A program made the translations under genes and the position numbers. From Liolophura sinensis (Eukaryota; Mollusca; Polyplacophora; Chitonida; Chitonidae), in NCBI RefSeq assembly GCF_032854445.1, contig NC_088295.1, forward strand, positions 3,166,501-3,230,500: a stretch of 64,000 nucleotides of DNA. Direction: 5' to 3'. Within the stretch, counting starts at the first letter, position 1. Every line of letters starts with the position of its first letter. The notes below the pieces were generated by a model. It did no database searches. It was not told where the DNA came from and saw only the letters and a program-made list of their open reading frames with translations. Shown here piece by piece: positions 11,644-23,600 of this stretch.

Positions 11644-14600
11644 CTGTGGCAGCTACAACTACAAGTATCCACAGTGACAATATTCCCAGGTGAAAGAGAT
11701 CCAAGGTGAAAAGGATCCACAGTGACAAGATTCCCAGGTGACAGGGATCCAAAGTGACAAGGATCCATGGTAAAAAAGATTAAAGGTGACAGCGATCCAC
11801 GACGACAAGATTCCCAGGTGACAAGATTCCCAGGAGACAGGGATCCTCGGTGACAAGGATCTTCGGTGACAAGGATCTGTGGTGACAAGAGCTCCAGGTG
11901 ACATGGATCCATAATCACAAGATTCTAAGGTGAAAGGGATCCAAGGTGAGAAAGATCCATGCTGACAGAGATCCATAGTGACAAAATTCCCAGGTGACAG
12001 GGATCTATGGTAACAAAGTTCAACAGTTGTAACAAGGATTCACAGGTCATATGGTGAGAAGGATCCACAGTGACTAGATTCCAAGGTGACAAGGATCCAT
12101 GGTGAAAGGTATCCACAGTGACAAAATTCTCAAGTGACAGGGATCTAAGGTGACAAGGATCTGTGGTAACAAAGCTCCACAATGACAAAGGATCACAGGT
12201 TCCATGGTAAGAAAGATCCACAGTGACGAGATTCCCATGTCATAAGGATCCACAGTGACAAAATATCCACTGTGACAGGATCCATGACAGCGGACATCCA
12301 AGGTGAGAAGGATCCACATTGACAAGATTCCTAAGTGACAGGGATTCACAACGACAGGGATCCACAGTGACAAGATTTCCAGGTGACATGGATCCATGGT
12401 AACAAGGCTTCACAGATTCCATGATGAGAGGGATCAACAGTGACAGGTTTCCCAAGTAACAGGGAACCAACACAGGGTTCCATGTTGACAACATTCGATG
12501 GTAACAAGGTTCCACAGCAAGGAGGTTCTATGGTAGCGAGGTTCTATGGTAGCTAGCTTATACCCGCATGCAGATCAAGACGGATGTGGCTTCTAAGTAA
12601 CAGAAAAGAGGGTTTAATTCAATAAAAAATGAGATACGCCCTTATTCTTTAACCTACTACATTATTGAACATAGTTGAACATATCAAAAGTATCCAGATC
12701 TGCTGTAGTCACTGAGTGAAAAATGAAACCCTATCCTGAAATGGTTCCCATTAACTTTTGTGATATTAACTATGTGCTAGTCTACAACTGTCCTGATCTG
12801 GTGAAATTCATACATTATCTGTCAATACCTGGAGAATAATAATGCCAAGTTTTTACTCCCATTATCTGGGTTGACTCCTATCCTTGGCATACACATGCAC
12901 AATTTTTACTATTATTTCTCTGTAATTGTATCCCGTGTTATATTATGTATGCCAACTAGATCATTGACACGAAAATGTCAATATTACATTGCTAAAATCC
13001 TCCTTTATGTCACTAGATACATGCAGTGACAGATCCGCAACACGCAAGGCCTCATCCCTCTCATAATTCACCTCCCACACCAGCCCCTGTATACACCACT
13101 CACCAGCCCCTGTGTACACCACTCACCAGCCCCTGTATACACCACTCACCAGCCCCTGTATACACCACACACCAGCCCCTGCACACACCACTCATCAGCC
13201 CCTGCATACACCACTCACCAGCCCCTGTATACACCACTTACCAACCCCTGTATACACCACTCACCAGCCCCTGTATACACTACTCATCAGCCCCTGTATA
13301 CACCACTCACCAGCCCCTGTACACACCACACACCAGCCCCTGTATACACCACTCACCAGCCCCTGTATACACCACTCACCAGCCCCTGTATACACCACAC
13401 ACCAGCCCCTGTACACACCACTCACCAGCCCCTGTATACACCACTCACCAGCCCCTGTATACACCACACACCAGCCCCTGTATACACTACTCATCAGCCC
13501 CTGTATACACCACTCACCAGCCCCTGTATACACCACACACCAGCCCCTGCACACACCACTCATCAGCCCCTGCATACACCACTCACCAGCCCCTGTATTC
13601 ACCACTCACCAGCCCCTGTATACACCACTCACCAGCCCTGTACACACCACTCACCAACCCCTGTACACACCACACACCAGCCCCTGCACACACCACTCAT
13701 CAGCCCCTGCATACACCACTCACCAGCCCCTGTATTCACCAGTCACCAGCCCCTGTATACACCACTCACCAGCCCCTGTACACACCATCACCAACCCCTG
13801 TACACACCACACACCAGCCCCTGTACACACCCTTCACCAGCCCCTGTATACACCACACACCAACCCCTGTATACACCACATCAGCCTATGTACACACCAC
13901 ACACCAGCCCCTGTACACACCACTCACCAGCCCCTGTATACACCACTCACCAGCCCCTGTATACACCACTCACCAGCCCCTGTATATACCACACACCAAG
14001 CCTGTACACACCACACACCAGCCCCTGTATACACTACTCACCAGCCCCTGTACACACCACACACCAGCCCCTGTACACCACTCACCAGCCCTATATACAC
14101 CACTCACCAGCCCCTGTATACACCACTCACCAGCCCCTGCATACACCACTCACCAGCCCCTGTATACACCACACACCAGCCCCTGTATACAGGGACTCAC
14201 CAGCACCTGTATACACCACACACCAGCCCCTGTATACAGGACTCACCAGCACCACCTGTATACACCACTCACCAGCCCCTGTATACACCACTCACCAGTC
14301 TACAATCCATCTCCAAGCAGTTCATTATTGTCACTGATAAACCCAGCTGAGCTAAACAGCATAATCAATACCAAATCTACCATGAATGATGATGACAGTC
14401 CTAGTCATGGGTATTGTAGGGATGCTGAAAACAACCATTACTATTACCTGGATAAATGCAGTCCGAGTCATGAAGACACTCCACAGCAAAATTACACGCT
14501 TCCTCACTTTCTAACCTGAAACAGTACAACCAGCAGTAAATTACACATAACTAGGTAAGTGAAAAATCATAGGATGAAAATGCAATGCACCAATCTTGAA

Positions 14601-17600
14601 ACAGCTTTTGAAGTCAGTGCAACTTTTTCGAGCTTCCAATGAACAAAAACACTTCCTAACTTCATTATTTAACATACATCCGACATACCTTACCTACACC
14701 TGACAAACTATGCCCTTTTCTGACATAACTTACCTACACCTGACAAACTATGCCCTTTTCTGACATATCTTACCTACACCTGACTTACTATGCCCTTTTC
14801 TGACATAACTTACCTACACCTGACAAACTATGCCCATATCTGACATAACTTACCTACACCTGACAAACTATGCCCTTTTCTGACATAACTTACCTACACC
14901 TGACAAACCATGCCCATATCTGACATACCTTACCTACACCTGACAAACCATGCCCCATATCTTAACTCCACCTGACAAACCATGCTCCATATCTAGCTTA
15001 CAGTTACCTACACCTAACAAACCATGCTCCATATCTGACATACCTTAACTACACCTGACAAACTATGCCCTTTTCTGACATACCTTCCATACACTTGACA
15101 AACTGTGCTCATATCTGACATACCTTACCTATACCTGACAAACCATGCCTATACTTGACATACCTTACCTACACCTGACAAACCATGCCCATATCTGGCA
15201 TACCTTACCTACACCTGACAAACCATGCCCCATATGTTACCTACAATTGACAAACCATGCCCCATATTTGACATACCTTACCTATACCTAACAAACCATG
15301 CTCATATCTGGCATACCTTACCTATACCTGACAAATCATACCCACATCTGACATACCTTACCTACACCTGACAAACCATGCCCCATATTTGACATACCTT
15401 ACCTATACCTAACAAACCATGCCCATATCTGGCATACCTTACCTACACCTGACAAACCATGCCCCATATGTTACCTACAATTGACAAACCATGCCCCATA
15501 TTTGACATACCTTACCTATACCTAACAAACCATGCCCATATCTGGCATACCTTACCTACACCTGACAAACCATGCCCCATATGTTACCTACAATTGACAA
15601 ACCATGCCCCATATTTGACATACCTTACCTATACCTAACAAACCATGCTCATATCTGGCACACCTTACCTATACCTAACAAACCATGCCCATATCTGGCA
15701 TACCTTACCTACACCTGACAAACCATGCCCCATATGTTACCTACAATTGACAAACCATGCCCCATATTTGACATACCTTACCTATACCTAACAAACCATG
15801 CCCATATCTGGCATACCTTACCTACACCTGACAAACCATGCCCCATATGTTACCTACAATTGACAAACCATGCCCCATATTTGACATACCTTACCTATAC
15901 CTAACAAACCATGCTCATATCTGGCATACCTTACCTACACCTGACAAATCATACCCACATCTGACATACCTTACCTACACCTGACAAACCATGCCCCATA
16001 TCTTACCTACAATTGACAAACCATGCCCCATATTTGACATACCTTTCCCACATGTACACCTGACAAACCATGCCTATATCTGACATACCTTACCCACATG
16101 TACACCTGACAAACCATGCCTATATCTGACATACCTTACCCACATGTACACCTGACAAACCATGCCAATATCTTAGATATCTTACCTACACCTGACAAAC
16201 CATGCCCATATCTGACATACATGTACCTTACCTACACCTGACAAATCATGCCCATATCTGACATACATGTACCTTACATATATCTACACCTGACAAACAG
16301 TTGAAGCCTTTAAGGCCTATGTGTACGCCAGACAAATTCTATTGAACACAGTATACCTCTATTTTATGCAATACACATTTCTCTAACCAAGAGTACCTGT
16401 CTTTGTAGACAAATTGTACCTCTATAGTGCCCTCTTACCTGTATCTAACAAAGAGCTGTCCGTTCACTGACAGCACCTCCCGTCTTAGAATGCTCCCGTA
16501 GGATGCCACCAAGTCCTCGAGCACCTGGAGGTCAGCACTAATCGGCAGCCCCTCTAGCTGGATCAGGTGTCCCTCCTTCATACTCCAGTTCATCTCACTT
16601 ATACATGAGTCTGGATATGTACTCCTCAGTCCTTGAACTGGAAGGATAACTCCCCTAGATGCCTCAGAGTTGTAACCAGCCAAATTAGCCACTGCTTCAC
16701 ACATGTCCTGGCCACTGAGGGAAACACCATCAATTGCTTCTGAGAGTTCCCCCTCTGTCATATCACTGAAGTCCTTAATCTCATGAATCGTTGCCTGTGT
16801 CACATCATCTACTTCAGCAGATTCACCCTCTGTCATATCACTGAAGTCCTTAATCTCATGAATCTTTGCCTGTGTCACATCATATACTTCAGCAGATTCA
16901 CCCTCTGTCATATCACTGAAGTCCTTAATCTCATGAATCGTTGCCTGTGTCACATCATCTACTTCAGCAGATTCACCCTCTGTCATATCACTGAAGTCCT
17001 TAATCTCATGAATCTTTGCCTGTGTCACATCATCTACTTCAGCAGATTCACCCTCTGTCATACCACTAAAGTTTTTAATCTCATGAATCTTTGCCTGAGT
17101 CACATCATCTACTTTGGCAGATTCACCCTCTGTCATATCACTGAAGTCCTTAATCTCATGAATCTTTGCCTGTGTCACATCATATACTTCGGCAGATTCA
17201 CCCTCTGTCATACCACTAAAGTCTTTAATCTCATGAATCTTTGCCTGAGTCACATCATCTACTTCGGCAGATTCACCCTCTGTCATACCATTAAAGTTTT
17301 TAATCTCATGAATCTTTCCTTTACTCATACCAACAGAGGTCAAAGGTTCACTGTGAGTGAGGTTATCTATACTCTCTGACTGTAGGTTTCTGGAGTTGCT
17401 GGAGAAATGTTTGTTGCTTCTATCAGCCACAGGTGTGACTGGTACAGGTAAGACCTCGGTATTTCCATGTGTTAAAACCTCCTCCTGATTGGTGCAGTGT
17501 GCTGTTGAAGTTTTTGGTATCTCCTTGTAGACATCCTTGATGTAACAGTTAGCATCTTCTAATGATTGTGTTTGCCCACTGGATCCATCACTTTTCAAAT

Positions 17601-20600
17601 ATTCACTGCATCCTTCACTTATTATATGTTCTCTGAATCCTTCAGTTGGTAAATGGTCACTGGATCCATCATGTTTAATTTGTTCGGCAGATGCTTCCCT
17701 TTTCAAAGATTTATTTAATCCTTCAGCCATTGTATACTGATTGCATCTTTCACTTCTCACATGTCCACTGGATCCTTCATTTCTCACATGTCCACTGGAT
17801 CCTTCACTTCTCACATGTCCACTGGATCCTTCACTTCTCACATGTCCACTGGATCCTTCACTTCTCACATGTCCACTGGATCTTTCACTTCTCACATGTC
17901 CACTGGATCTTTCACTTCTCACATGTCCACTGGATCCTTCACTTCTCACATGTCCACTGGATCCTTCACTTCTCACATGTCCACTGGATCTTTCACTTCC
18001 AGTATATTCATCTGATTTTTCACTCTTCACTTGATTTCTTGATTCTTCTCTTTCTACTTGTTCAACAGATTCTTCACTTCTCAATTGTTCACTGGATCCT
18101 TCACGTTTCACTTGTTCAATGGATTCTTCACACCTGCCATCATCAAGGGATTCTTCACTTCTCACATGTTCAATAGGTTCTTTATTTCTCACAAGCTTAC
18201 TGGATTCTTCATTTCTCACATGTTTACAAGGTTGATATCTAACATGTTCACTGTTTCCTTCACTTCCTACTTGTTCACTAGATCCTTCATTTCTCAAAGG
18301 CTCACTAGGTTCACATCTAACTTGTTCACTGGATCCTTCATTTCTGATCTGTTTGCTTGATCTTTCACTTTTCATATGTTCAAATTTATTTCTCAAATGT
18401 TCATTGGATCCTTCACTTTTCAAACATTCAAAGGGTCCTGCACTTCTCACACGTTTAATGGATCCTTTTTTTCTTACATGTCTGATGGTTCTGATCTTGG
18501 TCAGAAGTTTAAAGATTGGCTCATTTCTTTCATATCCTCTGGGTCTTTTAATACTCTTGAGTTTGTCAGATCTGTTCAGTTTAATGGAGCCTCCACATTT
18601 TACAGGTACACCGGATGCTTCCCTGATCCTACATTCCTTGGATCCTTCAGGCCTCACATCAGAATGTTCAGTTAATAATCTGGCCTTAGACAACTGACTG
18701 CATTTATTTGTCAATGGAAGGGATACTGACTGGCTAAAATGTGATGGGCACTGTTCACCAATCTGCACGGAATCCAGCCTGTCTGGAGGCCAAGTATTAC
18801 TGAATGTCTCGCCAATGCCACGGGAGGTAACCACTTCCTGTTCAGAACAGAGCTGAGTAAGACCTGAGTTATCTTCTATGAACGCCTCCTGACCAACCAG
18901 AGATAGCAAATCACAGTCAGCTCTGGCGGTCTCTGAGCTATTTTGTCTTTTCTGTGTTCTCTCCCTGTTGGACTGTGACGCATTGAGATGGAACTGAACT
19001 GTCCTGATGGCACTGTCTGAGAACAGACTGGTTTTCTCTATGTGAGTCACATCACTCACATCCCTCAGTGATGATATGCCAAACTCTGTGTTAAACTCTG
19101 GTAAAGTCTCAAAGCTGTTCACCGGTATGATGTCACCACAGTCTGAGGCACACATGCTGTCACTGTCCGACACGTACACAAAGCTGCTGGTGTCATCTGT
19201 ATCACCTGCCCTCGCCAGTGGTACTTGACTCAAGTCCAGCAGAGCCTGAGAGTGGTCACCCCCTGCACAGCAGTGAGGCGTGGGAGAGCTCTGTGAGCCC
19301 CGGACACTGTGTGCAGCATGTGAACTCAGAGTCCTCTTTATGTCACCACTGTTACTGGTCACGGAAGACTCCACTCTGTCATCACTCTCACTGGCATAAT
19401 CTAGGCCAGAGTTTTCTGATGTGAGCTGATCCTCAGAATCACACACACCTGGGTCAGTGTTCCTCGCCCTCTCTCTAGAACTTGGACGGCGTTTCTGTTG
19501 GCCAGGACGCCTCGGCTTACTAACTAGGGAAGCTGGTGTAGGAGAAAACTTTGCTCTTTTGTCTTGTCTGGAGCTTACTAAGGCAGGAAATTCAGTGAGG
19601 CTGTGGATGGCAACACAGGGTGCTGAGGCTGTACGTAGCATTCTATCACCGTTTCCAGATTCTACTTTAAAACCCTCTGTGGACACGGTCTGACTAGAGG
19701 ATGACAGTCGCTTCTCCTTCATCAGGTGTGCCTTTGGTGTGGCAGAGGCTGAACAAAAAAGAACAAAATGTCTTTGCGAAAAAATGTTACAAATGTGGAT
19801 AGAACAGATGTTTAATGAATACATTTGCACCAGAATTTGGTCTTTTCAGCTAACAAATGGGTCAACCTGGATTTTGATAATATTAATATTTTTAATACAT
19901 TCATAAATATTATCAAAATAAGTACAAAAGTGCAAAAAAGTGGTAAATATGGTATTCAATATTTGTGCCAATTGTTCTTTAAAGAGAAAAAGAACATGAA
20001 AATATTTTTTTGTATGGTGGGTATCTGGGACCATCTCTTGGTATATACTGTCTTTGTGAAATAATGTTTTAATTGTGGATAAAAACAGATGTTTAATAAA
20101 TATAGTTGCACCTGATTTTGTTTTTTTTCTGCTAATAAATGTGTTCAACCTGGATTTTGATCATATTTTTCATATATTTTAAATATATTCATAAATATTA
20201 TCATACTTCAGAGTAAATGCATTTGCTTGTGTTTAAATAACAAATTTACATTCAAATACATTTATTGGTCATGCACCACATCCTTATTTCAAACACTATT
20301 ATGCAAAGAGTATATATACCAAATATCTTCAAATACCCTTTTCTTCTGAAAGAAAAATCTAAAAAAAAAAGCATTAAATTTGCAAGTAAGTTTTCACGAT
20401 CTTTCATCTCATTTTGATATCATTTCTATGTTTTCTTTTCTTTAGAGCAAAGAAAACAGGACAGTTGGCCAAGGGTCAGTATAAAGTGACTGGGTGGGGG
20501 TGACATGTCTGGTGTCTTTGGCATGATACTCCAGTGGCAGCAGTGCTTTGGTGTCATGGTCTCGCCCCTGCCACAAGAAGACACAGCATATGTAGACATA

Positions 20601-23600
20601 TCTAATAAATCCTCATCATCACATGGCTGTAAACAAGGTGAAGTACGATGTAAAACTCTGTGCATGCAGACAAATATGCATCTGCTACTCACACAAGTGT
20701 ACATGTACACCTATACATGAATACGCTAATTCATTTATTTATGGATTGTTGTTTAATGCTTTTCACTATGATGGAGGTACAAAGTTTTAAGGATGTAGGA
20801 CATGCTAGAGTGAACAAACCACACACTTTTGGCAGGTTACCAATGTAGTTCTGATGTACAGATATACACACCATACTCGTGAAAGACAAGTGCTTTTCAA
20901 TCAATGTTATACAGCACAAACAGTCACACCGGCATCTTTGACCTTTTATTGTCACCAAAGCATCACATATTATAAGATTACAGGAATGTACAAATTCGCT
21001 ACTGTCCCATGGATAGGATTGAGCCCATACTTTGTGTGTCCCAGTAAGTGAAAGAAAGGCTATATTAAGGAGTTACATCTTCAAATACTCATTTCATCAC
21101 CTTGCTAAGTTCACTCCATGAACACATACATGTACCTGCTGTGATAATATACTGTATGAGACATATTCAAGAATAAATTCTATTCCATTTCATAAATACA
21201 TACATAAGCACAAACAAACGGTAACAATCATTGCTAGGCACTGAAACACAGCACAGTCTCTCACCGGCCTGGTCTTTGACGATTTCAGCTGGTTCAAACC
21301 TCCGGTTGTTGTACATCTAGGCTAACAGAGCAGAGGGAAATTCCTCGTGCCCTGCCACGCCCTCTTCCAGTAGCACCTGTCCTCCCCTGGGGCAGCTGAA
21401 ATAAAAACAGAGAACTTGTATCTGTATGAGGTTAAGAAAACACTTACAATGCGACATGCCTAGATCCAACTTCACTCTATATCTGTTCATAAGGTCATGG
21501 TAATCAAGAAACATAAACCATCTTAAAATACTGAAGTTGTACACAAAGCCGAAGGCTTTGTACACGTACAAGGCAGACTTGTCTCCCGAGGATAATCTTA
21601 ACGCAGGCCATCCAACAAGCAGTGCCGGCTTAACAGCTGTAGGGCATGGTCCACGACATCTGGAACTGCCCTTTACATTCCCAATTTTCCCTCTCATGCT
21701 AATTTTGTCACAATAAGGCATCTCAGAGACACTGAAACACATCCCTTGATAAACCTATACTTATAAATCAGCAGGTAAAAAAAGCTGTGTACATATAGTT
21801 CCTATATACAGCCAGGGATCAATATACAAGTATATCTACTCAGTGAGGAGTCTTCTTTCTTTATAGACCACGCATCTGGGTTATACATTTGTCAGATTTA
21901 TTAGGCAGATGTCAAATATGAAATCTTTAAATAATCTGACTAGAGCTGGATTTGAACTGCCAACAGGAAAAGCATTAAATGCAGNNNNNNNNNNNNNNNN
22001 NNNNNNNNNNNNNNNNNNNNNNNNNNNNNNNNNNNNNNNNNNNNNNNNNNNNNNNNNNNNNNNNNNNNNNNNNNNNNNNNNNNNNNNNNNNNNNNNNNNN
22101 NNNNNNNNNNNNNNNNNNNNNNNNNNNNNNNNNNNNNNNNNNNNNNNNNNNNNNNNNNNNNNNNNNNNNNNNNNNNNNNNNNNNTAGACAAATTGTACCT
22201 CTATAGTGCCCTCTTACCTGTATCTAACAAAGAGCTGTTCGTTCACTGACAGCACCTCCCGTCTTAGAATGCTCCCGTAGGATGCCACCAAGTCCTCGAG
22301 CACCTGGAGGTCAGCACTAATCGGCAGCCCCTCTAGCTGGATCAGGTGTCCCTCCTTCATACTCCAGTTCATCTCACTTATACATGAGTCTGGATATGTA
22401 CTCCTCAGTCCTTGAACTGGAAGGATAACTCCCCTAGATGCCTCAGAGTTGTAACCAGCCAAATTAGCCACTGCTTCACACATGTCCTGGCCACTGAGGG
22501 AAACACCATCAATTGCTTCTGAGAGTTCCCCCTCTGTCATATCACTGAAGTCCTTAATCTCATGAATCGTTGCCTGTGTCACATCATCTACTTCGGCAGA
22601 TTCACCCTCTGTCATATCACTGAAGTCCTTAATCTCATGAATCTTTGCCTGTGTCACACCATCTACTTCGGCAGATTCACCCTCTGTCATATCACTGAAG
22701 TCCTTAATCTCATGAATCTTTGCCTGTGTCACATCATCTACTTCAGCAGATTCACCCTCTGTCATACCATTAAAGTCTTTAATCTCATGAATCTTTGCCT
22801 GTGTCACATCATCTACTTCGGCAGATTCACCCTCTGTCATACCACTAAAGTCTTCAATCTCATGAATCTTTGCCTGAGTCACACCATCTACTTCAGCAGA
22901 TTCACCCTCTGTCATACCACTAAAGTCTTTAATCTCATGAATCTTTGCCTGTGTCACATCATCTACTTCGGCAGATTCACCCTCTGTCATACCACTAAAG
23001 TCTTCAATCTCATGAATCTTTGCCTGAGTCACATCATCTACTTCGGCAGATTCACCCTCTGTCATACCACTAAAGTCTTCAATCTCATGAATCTTTGCCT
23101 GTGTCACATCATCTACTTCGGCAGATTCACCCTCTGTCATACCACTAAAGTCTTTAATGTCATGAATCTTTGCCTGTGTCACATCATCTACTTCGGCAGA
23201 TTCACCCTCTGTCATACCACTAAAGTCTTTAATCTCATGAATCTTTGCCTGAGTCACATCATCTACTTCGGCAGATTCACCCTCTGTCATACCATTAAAG
23301 TTTTTAATCTCATGAATCTTTCCTTTACTCATACCAACAGAGGTCAAAGGTTCACTGTGAGTGAGGTTATCTATACTCTCTGACTGTAGGTTTCTGGAGT
23401 TGCTGGAGGAATGTTTGTTGCTTCTATCAGCCACAGGTGTGACTGGTACAGGTAAGACCTCGGTATTTCCATGTGTTAAAACCTCCTCCTGATTGGTGCA
23501 GTGTGCTGTTGAAGTTTTTGGTATCTCCTTGTAGACATCCTTGATGCAACAGTTAGCATCTTCTAATGATTGTGTTTGCCCACTGGATCCATCACTTTTC

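Larger units (their letters stand above)
16439..19748 (-). pseudogene. RRM gene exon 5, left copy (open but entered out of phase)
   Basis: The same exon as 22218-25984 with the same donor. It remains open for about 1100 codons, with nine 9-residue units and eight 25-residue units (about 14 and 11 in the right copy). At its 5' end about 50 bp present in the right copy are missing, and CCTCTGC now joins CACACCAAAGG. From a phase-0 upstream exon this gives a stop within nine codons. It may be a damaged allele, an assembly error, or spliced differently. Its 3' neighbours (exons 6 and 7) follow in order. Confidence 0.55.
16409..21984 (-). other. Left copy of a duplicated block (probable allelic contig end)
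   Basis: Near-identical to 22185-28446. It starts at TAGACAAATTGTACCTCTAT, exactly where the sequence to the right of the N run begins, and ends at AAAGCATTAAATGCAG, found again at 28434-28447. Differences are scattered substitutions, small indels, repeat-number changes and one ~190-bp deletion. Confidence 0.85.

Noticed and set aside
14294-14350. Small exon candidates after RRM exon 6 (acceptors TTTAGCTCAG or GTTTATCAG, donor CTG|GTGAGT)
   Set aside because: One option meets a stop at once; the other is a 38-nt exon with a poor tract. A direct junction from 14448 to 11643 keeps phase and supplies a plausible last RRM strand.
13026-14519. 497-codon Pro/His/Thr-rich plus-strand open frame
   Set aside because: It is an open reading through the 23-bp array F, and its non-repetitive tail overlaps RRM exon 6 on the opposite strand, which has splice phase and RRM evidence.
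21909-22206. Open frames spanning the N run
   Set aside because: Translation of unknown bases.
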